NCBI GenBank assembly: GCA_002067325.1
Contig: MVQY01000053.1
Coordinates: 1 to 11,212, forward strand
Origin: Methanobacterium sp. PtaU1.Bin097
GTDB lineage: Archaea; Methanobacteriota; Methanobacteria; Methanobacteriales; Methanobacteriaceae
Length of the DNA stretch: 11,212 nt
Direction: 5' to 3'
Below are positions 5,951 to 11,212 of this stretch, one piece after another. The number at the start of each line of letters is the position of its first letter. Within the stretch, counting starts at the first letter, position 1. A model generated the notes under the pieces. It saw only the letters and a list, made by a program, of their open reading frames with translations, was not told the origin of the DNA and ran no database searches. Both the position numbers and the translations under genes were made by a program.

Positions 5951-6370
5951 CTAAAATTGCCCCAATGCATACTTAAAGAATGCTTTAGGTCCTTCAATTT
6001 CCTGTAAAAACTGCTTTTTAGTTATTTCTCTTCGGGCAAACTTTTTTCGTGCACTATCATAATTTGAAATTACATCCATTTCAGTTACATAACCCGTAGT
6101 ATAATATTGAAAATCGTCAGGTGAAGCCAAATCACCATTTCCCCAGTATTTTTTGTCCATCACAATAGATAGTAAACGTCTCTTTGCATCCGTTTGCAGT
6201 TTTTGAGTTTCTTCATCGATTTGGGGAATTAACTTTTCTGCGGGCACTCCTTCATCAACCTGATGGATTAATTGCTCATCAAAATCAGAATTACCGTATA
6301 TGATGAAGGATAAAATAACTATGGAAACAGTTAAACTACAGGCAATCCCTAGAAGTGCTCTTTTATCCAA
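5951..6370 (-). CDS. Small membrane-anchored protein of unknown function
   Basis: I do not recognise this 139-residue protein. Residues about 6-25 (LLGIACSLTVSIVILSFIIY) form one hydrophobic span after a short positively charged start (MDKR), so it is probably anchored in the membrane with the rest outside, although a cleaved signal is possible. The remainder is charged and looks helical, with an Asp/Glu-rich first half and a Lys/Arg-rich stretch near 108-118 (ARKKFARREITKK). No cysteines or zinc motifs are apparent beyond Cys11 in the anchor. The TTG start at 6370 is preceded by GAGGGAG, a reasonable ribosome binding site, and no better start is near. It begins 53 bases after the receptor kinase on the same strand, so the two are likely co-transcribed, and it may be an external partner or ligand of the kinase sensor; that is inference. 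Confidence 0.75.
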   Translation of the reverse strand: MDKRALLGIACSLTVSIVILSFIIYGNSDFDEQLIHQVDEGVPAEKLIPQIDEETQKLQTDAKRRLLSIVMDKKYWGNGDLASPDDFQYYTTGYVTEMDVISNYDSARKKFARREITKKQFLQEIEGPKAFFKYALGQF

Positions 6371-6423
6371 TAAACTCCCTCACTTAGAGCCTTCATATGT
6401 ATCAAATTAGATACAATATCATA

Positions 6424-8742
6424 TCACTCTTCTGGATTTTCTTCATCACCAAATAAAGCAGTCTCATTTTCCATGAACTCTTTCAGGTCCTTAATCAATT
6501 CCTCCATTGAGGAGTATCGGTCTTCTTTATTCTTGTTTAGACACTTCATGATGATGTCACTTACCGGTTGTGCATTGGCATTAATTTCTACAGGAGGCAC
6601 AGGTTTTTTAGTTAACGTAGAGGTGTAAATCTGGAAAACATCACCTTTAAAGGGCATTTCACCCGTTAAAATGGCGTAAAAAACAGTTCCCAACTGATAA
6701 ATATCGGTTCTCTCATCAGCTTTTCCAAAATCATGTGATATCTGCTCTGGAGCAGCATAAGATGGTGTGGCGCCTGATAAACTCAAAGATTCCTCAGTTT
6801 TCAGTTTACTCAGTCCCCAATCTGAAATCTTATACACGCCATCTTTTATCAGGATGTTAGAGAATTTTATATCACCATGAATGATATGTTTGTTATGGGC
6901 ATATTGCAACCCTTTAGCCACCTCATAAATGATGTTAACGGCTTCTTTTAATGGTTTCATTCCTTTTTCCAATATATCATCACAGTACTCTGTTTCAATG
7001 TAGGGAATAGGAAGTATCTTGAAATCATAGAGTTTTACGATGTTAGGATGATCCAGATGACTCCAGTTGGATACTTCGGTGATGAAGGTTCTCTCAGCCC
7101 TTTTATCAAATGTTTTAGGTATTTTTATGGCCACTTTCTGTCCTTTTTTATTCACTGCTTTGAAAACCCGGCCAAAGCCTCCCTCTCCAAGATAATCTAA
7201 ATCTGTGTAGATTGTTCTAAACTCATAGAGCAAAGCATTGGCAGATAATTTTTCAAGGCGGTCAAATTCTTTGCCTTCAATGATCAGATACTGTCCATAG
7301 CTCCTATGGAACCATAAATTGATTACAAGTGGAATTAAAAGAATCATGCCACCCACAGTGAATATCTGCATGTAGGGAAAGCCGAATATATCTCCCAGTA
7401 AAATGGTTAAACCAGCGAAAAGAAGGATGATAACTATGTTAAAGTAGTTATATTTCACTGGGATAACCTGACGGGCAATGATATTGTATAATGTAATTCC
7501 CATAAATAATAAGTATAAAATGCCTGTTGTGATCAATGCATAACCTAAATTAGGGTCATACGCAGCGAACTGTGTAATATCAAAAAGATAGAAATTAATG
7601 GGTATAAATAGAAGTCCCGCTAAAATCATAAAAATCGCGTTTATTGCTACTTGAAATCTGAATTTCCAGTTCTTAATGGTTTCAATTTTTGTTTGATAAC
7701 TTTCGGAAATTTTATCGCGTCTAATTTTAAATATAAGACCAGAAAATAGAATGACTGCTAAAATGAACATTCCTATAATTCGATACCACATATCCCCGAT
7801 GTTATAAGGGATCATACCAGCAGGCTGGTAGCTGGAAGGTGCTGGGCGATTTGCCAACCAGTTAACAGTATTTAATCCCAGTTTCCATCCATTGCCTCTA
7901 TAAAGGAATGAATTCGCAAAAGTAAATGCAGCTCCCATGAAAACCACCTTTCCTTTACCGTAATTCATTTCAGAAATTATTGGCAGCGGCCCACTTTGTT
8001 CATGGAAATCTTTTTGATAATTACTCCACGTGTATCCTTGAGGGGTGGTGTAACCTTGATCACCCCATGAATCAGCATCTGTATAAGCAACAACTGTAGA
8101 ATTTCCAGTATCTTTTATATACGTTCCCATAAAGTAGTAGAATGTAGAAACGTTATTAGTCACAGGATTTGGACTAACATTATTAACAATCACGAAATTT
8201 GAAAAAAAGATGTAATGCTGAGTATCGGTTACTATTTCGTTGTTTGCAAAGGATACTCCAAAGCTCTTGGCAATTTTATTAAAGGCGAAATTCTGATCAC
8301 CATCCACATCTCCCCAGTTGGTTCCTACTAAATACAAACCACCACCATTATTTACGAATTCCTTAATGGTGTTGACTTCATCGTCACTGTAGTTACGAAA
8401 GGAAGCAAACAATACTAAAACATCATATCCTTTAAGTTTTTCGGTAGTTATAGGTTTATCGGTTATTTTGGAGACGCTGTAACCATTTGCTTCAAGTAAT
8501 GCCGCAAAACCTGATGATCCATAGGTTCCTATGTTATAGATGGTAAAAAATTTCCCATAATCGGGTCCAGTTTCGTCAAATAAAACCTTAGGTTTACTAT
8601 CTTGTGCAACAACTATATTTGAAGACAGAATGAGTGGGAAAATTAATAAAAAGATGATTAAAAAAATTTTCAACTGTTCAATTTTAAAACTCAAATTTCT
8701 CAACCCACTCAAATACACAGAATTATTAAGTAAATAAGTCAA
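6424..8742 (-). CDS. Receptor-like Ser/Thr protein kinase with exported GATase-like domain and membrane spans
   Basis: A 772-residue transmembrane kinase. Residues about 24-46 form a signal peptide or anchor. Residues 51-300 resemble the GATase-like fold of the DUF4350/IFT52 (GIFT) type: KVLFDE start, a GYDVLVLFAS strand, a GGGLYLVG strand and GKGKVVFMG near the end. Five hydrophobic spans follow (about 318-338, 364-387, 399-423, 434-452, 456-477), which puts the first domain outside and the kinase inside. Kinase residues 512-757 contain the glycine loop GEGGFG (519-524), Lys540 in VAIK, Glu556, HGDIKFSN (Asp624, Asn629), DWG (641-643), APE (664-666) and Asp680, so it should be active. HGD instead of HRD marks a non-RD kinase, so activation-loop phosphorylation may not be needed. 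The start is uncertain: TTG at 8742 has no Shine-Dalgarno sequence, and later TTG or GTG codons before residue 20 are possible. It likely shares a transcript with the following small membrane protein. The ligand and substrates are unknown. Confidence 0.9.
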   Translation of the reverse strand: MTYLLNNSVYLSGLRNLSFKIEQLKIFLIIFLLIFPLILSSNIVVAQDSKPKVLFDETGPDYGKFFTIYNIGTYGSSGFAALLEANGYSVSKITDKPITTEKLKGYDVLVLFASFRNYSDDEVNTIKEFVNNGGGLYLVGTNWGDVDGDQNFAFNKIAKSFGVSFANNEIVTDTQHYIFFSNFVIVNNVSPNPVTNNVSTFYYFMGTYIKDTGNSTVVAYTDADSWGDQGYTTPQGYTWSNYQKDFHEQSGPLPIISEMNYGKGKVVFMGAAFTFANSFLYRGNGWKLGLNTVNWLANRPAPSSYQPAGMIPYNIGDMWYRIIGMFILAVILFSGLIFKIRRDKISESYQTKIETIKNWKFRFQVAINAIFMILAGLLFIPINFYLFDITQFAAYDPNLGYALITTGILYLLFMGITLYNIIARQVIPVKYNYFNIVIILLFAGLTILLGDIFGFPYMQIFTVGGMILLIPLVINLWFHRSYGQYLIIEGKEFDRLEKLSANALLYEFRTIYTDLDYLGEGGFGRVFKAVNKKGQKVAIKIPKTFDKRAERTFITEVSNWSHLDHPNIVKLYDFKILPIPYIETEYCDDILEKGMKPLKEAVNIIYEVAKGLQYAHNKHIIHGDIKFSNILIKDGVYKISDWGLSKLKTEESLSLSGATPSYAAPEQISHDFGKADERTDIYQLGTVFYAILTGEMPFKGDVFQIYTSTLTKKPVPPVEINANAQPVSDIIMKCLNKNKEDRYSSMEELIKDLKEFMENETALFGDEENPEE

Positions 8743-8762
8743 GAGGATTGAATGGTCTAATT

Positions 8763-8788
8763 CGGAGTTTAAAAATTATTATTACTCC
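8763..8788. repeat. Inverted repeat between small GY gene and kinase gene
   Basis: CGGAGT (8763-8768) is complementary to ACTCCG (8783-8788) across a 14-base A/T spacer. It stands in the 116-base gap between the small protein and the kinase, both on the minus strand. It could be an operator at the kinase promoter, since the spacer is TATA-like (AATTTTTAAA on the minus strand), or a hairpin after the preceding gene. Confidence 0.4.
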
Positions 8789-8858
8789 GTTTTATTATAT
8801 TCTCCACTGGCCCTCTGTTACGACTTAAAATTAGTAATTGAGTATAGATCTTCTTAAG

Positions 8859-9095
8859 TTACCATGGTAAAGGCCATTGTGATAGAGCCCCTTCTTCTTC
8901 CATTTGCTTCCTGATCTCAGGTGGTACTTTAAGTAGCATCATCTTTTTTACATCTTTCATAGCTGCTTTATAACCATCCTTATACCCTGCTTTGTACCCT
9001 TCGGTAAAGAGTTTCATATTCTCTTTATCGAGTAAATCTTTTTCTGCGTCTTTATATCCTTTGTTGTATTCTTTACTTCTTTTTCCTTCTTCCAT
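8859..9095 (-). CDS. Small GYxxGYxxGY protein sharing a module with the divergent protease
   Basis: A 78-residue, strongly charged protein with no membrane span. Gly-Tyr pairs occur at 13-14, 33-34, 37-38 and 41-42, giving GYKAGYKDGYKAA in which Gly recurs every fourth residue. This recalls the GX3 repeats of Yae1/Lto1-type proteins, but I would not assign it to that family. Almost the same tract ends the divergent metalloprotease. The ATG at 9095 is chosen over an in-frame ATG at 9122: GGGGGG stands seven bases before it, and a TATA box (AATTTTATA, 9153-9145) predicts initiation near 9122, leaving a 27-base leader for 9095 but none for 9122. The C-terminus (PPEIRKQMEEEGALSQWPLPW) is a distinct Trp/Pro-rich tail. 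Function unknown; an interaction partner of the protease is my inference. Confidence 0.75.
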   Translation of the reverse strand: MEEGKRSKEYNKGYKDAEKDLLDKENMKLFTEGYKAGYKDGYKAAMKDVKKMMLLKVPPEIRKQMEEEGALSQWPLPW

Positions 9096-9144
9096 TAAAA
9101 ATCCCCCCTGTAAGGTATTCATTATTTATATGTTTAAGTTTCCC

Positions 9145-9153
9145 TATAAAATT
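9145..9153 (-). promoter_or_regulatory. TATA box of the small GY gene
   Basis: Read on the minus strand, AATTTTATA is followed about 27 bases later by the predicted start near 9122 and then by the GGGGGG ribosome binding site. It supports translation from 9095. An imperfectly spaced inverted repeat ATTTAAT/ATTAAAT (9167-9173 and 9182-9188) lies upstream, between the two divergent promoters. Confidence 0.5.
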
Positions 9154-9230
9154 CTTAAATCTTTCTATTTAATCATGGTTAATTAAATCATATAACAGAT
9201 ATGTTGGATTATCTATGATATTCCATTAGA

Positions 9231-9303
9231 AAAAAATTTATTAATTACAAAGGAATACAAGATAAAACAGGTAAAAAATAAATTCATATACGGGGGTTCT
9301 AGT
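9231..9303 (+). promoter_or_regulatory. Promoter and RBS of the metalloprotease
   Basis: An A-run followed by TTTATTAA (9237-9244) is the best + strand TATA candidate, predicting initiation near 9267. GGGGG at 9293-9297 lies about nine bases before the TTG at 9306. An in-frame TAG at 9300-9302 rules out any earlier start, so the ribosome binding site decides the TTG start. The divergent small gene also has a pure G-run as ribosome binding site. Confidence 0.5.
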
Positions 9304-9305
9304 TT

Positions 9306-11024
9306 TTGTTTTCTAAAAAAACGGATAGAATATGTCAGGAAAGACATCTTCATCCTTCAGTTTATAAAAAAATAAGAAAAACCAGAGATCTGATAGAGAA
9401 AGGATTAGATCCCGAGGAATTTCCTGATAAAGGCGGACTGGATCTTAGAACCTTCGAAGCTCTTAAAAAGAGGCGGCAGGATCAAAAACAGACCATGATG
9501 AATCGTGAAGAAAAATTAGTTTCCCAGTATGGTTCTCTAGAAGCTGCTCCCCTTACAGTAGGGCCCTGTAAGAAGATAGAGCCGGTTATTGGTACCAGAA
9601 ACGTTCTGGTTCTTTTAACTGAATTTAAAGATGTAAAGCATTCCCATGATCCCCTGGAATTTGAGGATCTGCTTTTTTCTAAGGGTTCCCATAAGAGTAT
9701 GAGGGATTATTATTTGGAAGCATCCGGTAATCAACTGGATATAACTGGCAAAGTCAATGAGGAGTGGTACTCTGCAGCGGGTAATAGGGTAGATTATGTT
9801 GATGAAGTTCCGGTAAACAGACACTATCCCCGGGCCCGGAAACTAGTTAAAGAAACCATTCTCCAGGCTAAAAATGAGGGTAAGATCGATTTTACACCCT
9901 TTGCCAGTGATGGTAAAATCGAAATGTTGATCGTGGTTTACGCTGGTAAAGGTCTGGATACTGGTCTGGATATAAATTATATCAGACCCCATCAGGACCG
10001 ACTAGAGGAACCACTGGAAGTACAGGATGGTATATGGGCTGATAGATATTGTCTGGTTTCTGAACTCCCCTTCAATGATATTGGTTGTTATTGTCATGAA
10101 GTAGGCCATTTACTGGGATTGCCCGATCTTTATAAGGAGGGCTATTCTCCAGTGGTGGGAAGCTGGTGTTTAATGGGTATTGGAGACCATCTGAATAATG
10201 GCAGAACACCTGCCCATCCCAGTGCCTGGTGTAAGATACATCTGGGTTGGAGGGAACCCGAACTTATAAAGAAACCACCCGAGATCCAGGATATACCAGC
10301 GGTTATAGATGATGATGGAGTTATCTATAAACTGGAAGTTCAGGGTTCAGGTGGGAGGGAGTATTTCCTCCTGGAAAATCGGCAGCAAAAAGGATTTGAT
10401 CGGTATTTACCAGGAAACGGTCTGTTGATATGGCATGTTGATGAAAGCAGATGTGTGTACCAGGCACCGAACTCGGATCCTGAACACTTCTTTTTAACCC
10501 TGGAACAATCTGATGGGAAAAATGAATTACAGAGGGATATGACAGTTCTAATTAAGGAAGAAGGGGTGGAAGTAGCCCAGAAGGAACTTACAGGGGATGA
10601 TGGTGATGCTTTCCCGGGAGTAACAGTTAACAGAAATTTCGATGATAAATCCAATCCCAATAGTAATTCCTATAAAGGCACTAAATCATTGGTAAGGGTA
10701 AACTCCATAAGCGATTCAGATGAAGTTATGAAGGCCCATATGGGAGTTCAAACTCAATCAAGAGATGAATCACGTGAAACACCGGCCGATGCAATTGAAT
10801 CAAGTGCTGATGAAACTGCTAAACTAGTTCTCCAGAGCTTCATAGATCTGATGATCAAAGAAGAAGATGAGGATCCATATGATGAGGGATATGAAGCAGG
10901 TAAACTGGATATAATTGAAGAAGAAAAAATTAAACCTGATTTGAATCTATTCAAAAAGGGTTACAAGCAGGGATACAGTCAAGGTTATATCGATGCCTGG
11001 GAAAAATTTAGAAACACTAAATAA
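9306..11024 (+). CDS. M6-like zinc metalloprotease with C-terminal GY module, no signal peptide
   Basis: A 572-residue protein of the M6 (immune inhibitor A-like) metalloprotease type. HEVGHLLGLPD gives the zinc site: His264, His268, general base Glu265, and Gly271 with a probable third ligand Asp274. Upstream are the family's VLLTEFKD strand (101-108) and the SMRDYYLEASGNQL block (131-144); downstream are GSWCLMG (285-291) and HPSAWCKIHLGW (304-315). Residues about 340-480 form a beta-rich region typical of what follows the catalytic domain. Known M6 enzymes are usually secreted, yet the N-terminus (MFSKKTDRICQERHLHPS) is polar, with no signal peptide or membrane span, so this enzyme appears cytoplasmic. 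After an acidic linker (about 485-525) the last 45 residues carry EGYEAG and KGYKQGYSQGYIDAW, the tract shared with the divergent small protein. Start is TTG at 9306, the first start codon after an in-frame stop and preceded by GGGGG. Substrate unknown. Confidence 0.88.
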   Translation: MFSKKTDRICQERHLHPSVYKKIRKTRDLIEKGLDPEEFPDKGGLDLRTFEALKKRRQDQKQTMMNREEKLVSQYGSLEAAPLTVGPCKKIEPVIGTRNVLVLLTEFKDVKHSHDPLEFEDLLFSKGSHKSMRDYYLEASGNQLDITGKVNEEWYSAAGNRVDYVDEVPVNRHYPRARKLVKETILQAKNEGKIDFTPFASDGKIEMLIVVYAGKGLDTGLDINYIRPHQDRLEEPLEVQDGIWADRYCLVSELPFNDIGCYCHEVGHLLGLPDLYKEGYSPVVGSWCLMGIGDHLNNGRTPAHPSAWCKIHLGWREPELIKKPPEIQDIPAVIDDDGVIYKLEVQGSGGREYFLLENRQQKGFDRYLPGNGLLIWHVDESRCVYQAPNSDPEHFFLTLEQSDGKNELQRDMTVLIKEEGVEVAQKELTGDDGDAFPGVTVNRNFDDKSNPNSNSYKGTKSLVRVNSISDSDEVMKAHMGVQTQSRDESRETPADAIESSADETAKLVLQSFIDLMIKEEDEDPYDEGYEAGKLDIIEEEKIKPDLNLFKKGYKQGYSQGYIDAWEKFRNTK

Positions 11025-11028
11025 GGGG

Positions 11029-11212
11029 CTATTTTAAATATCTAACCATCTTCAACAGGTCTTTACTCCCCTTAATATCTTTTTCCAGATCGAGCTCTAC
11101 ATAGGCCTTTTTCCCCTTACCATAACTGGAGGAGACAATGAGCAATTTTTTATAGAGCAATTCTATACCATCGACGGGGGTATGGCCTACGATCATCAAC
11201 TTAGAGTCTACT
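11029..11212 (-). CDS. Metallophosphoesterase C-terminus, 5' end outside window
   Basis: The minus frame is open from the window edge to a TAG at 11031-11029 and encodes 60 residues. It begins VDSKLMIVGHTPVDG; the GHTP motif is the conserved metal-binding histidine block near the C-terminus of calcineurin-like metallophosphoesterases (PrpE, ApaH and PPP-type phosphatases). Next come YKKLLIVSSSYGKGKKAY, equivalent to the last beta strands, and a helical tail ending RYLK. The upstream metal ligands (DxH, GDxxD, GNH) are beyond the window, so substrate class cannot be judged. Its stop lies 4 bases from the metalloprotease stop, so the genes converge. It might reverse phosphorylation by the kinase at 6424-8742, but only proximity suggests it. 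Confidence 0.75.
   Translation of the reverse strand, partial: VDSKLMIVGHTPVDGIELLYKKLLIVSSSYGKGKKAYVELDLEKDIKGSKDLLKMVRYLK

Noticed and set aside
9615..10954. Minus-strand frames of 66-106 codons inside the metalloprotease
   Set aside because: They are shadows of the conserved protease frame; Ser/Pro-rich composition reflects the opposite strand of an Asp/Glu/Gly-rich gene.

Overview
The window looks like the chromosome of a methanogenic archaeon, most likely Methanobacterium or a close relative in the Methanobacteriales. The main reasons are three genes of the Mmp10 family (methanogenesis marker protein 10, a radical-SAM arginine methyltransferase that acts on methyl-coenzyme M reductase in methanogens), archaeal BRE/TATA promoters of the form cRnAAnt + TTTATATA, T-tract termination, several TTG starts and low G+C intergenic DNA. 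This is inferred from protein families and signals; no rRNA or other marker is present.

Layout. (1) Positions 1-987, + strand: the 3' part of a membrane-anchored trypsin/HtrA-like serine protease, followed by a T-tract terminator. (2) Positions 988-1957: 970 bases without a sizeable gene. The first half is very A/T-rich, with palindromes and one good + strand promoter. The second half (about 1501-1731) is G/C-enriched with long-range complementarity and could be a structured RNA; a 16-codon ORF with a strong Shine-Dalgarno sequence lies inside it. Two copies of a minus-strand promoter, each with an inverted repeat over its predicted start, complete the region. (3) Positions 1958-5854, minus strand: three tandem, full-length, diverged Mmp10 paralogues. 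(4) Positions 5951-8742, minus strand: a receptor-like Ser/Thr protein kinase and a small membrane-anchored protein of unknown function, probably co-transcribed. (5) Positions 8859-11024: a divergent pair, a 78-residue protein and an M6-like zinc metalloprotease, which share a GYxxGYxxGY tract. (6) Positions 11029-11212, minus strand: the C-terminal end of a calcineurin-like metallophosphoesterase, ending 4 bases from the protease stop.

Working together. The Mmp10 genes probably form one or two transcripts: the last two are 20 bases apart, and the first is separated by 112 bases holding a tandem repeat. Their cysteine motifs are intact, but the usual glycine-rich SAM loop has changed in all three, and the residue after the third cluster cysteine is Phe in two and Tyr in one. 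Specialised protein methylases with new targets are a reasonable inference. The kinase has an exported GATase-like sensor domain, five membrane spans and a cytosolic kinase domain with all main catalytic residues. The metalloprotease lacks a signal peptide, and the tail it shares with its divergent neighbour suggests that the two proteins meet each other or a common partner. The strongest candidates for something undescribed are the Mmp10 triplet, the shared GY module, and the structured region with its duplicated promoter at 1501-1925.
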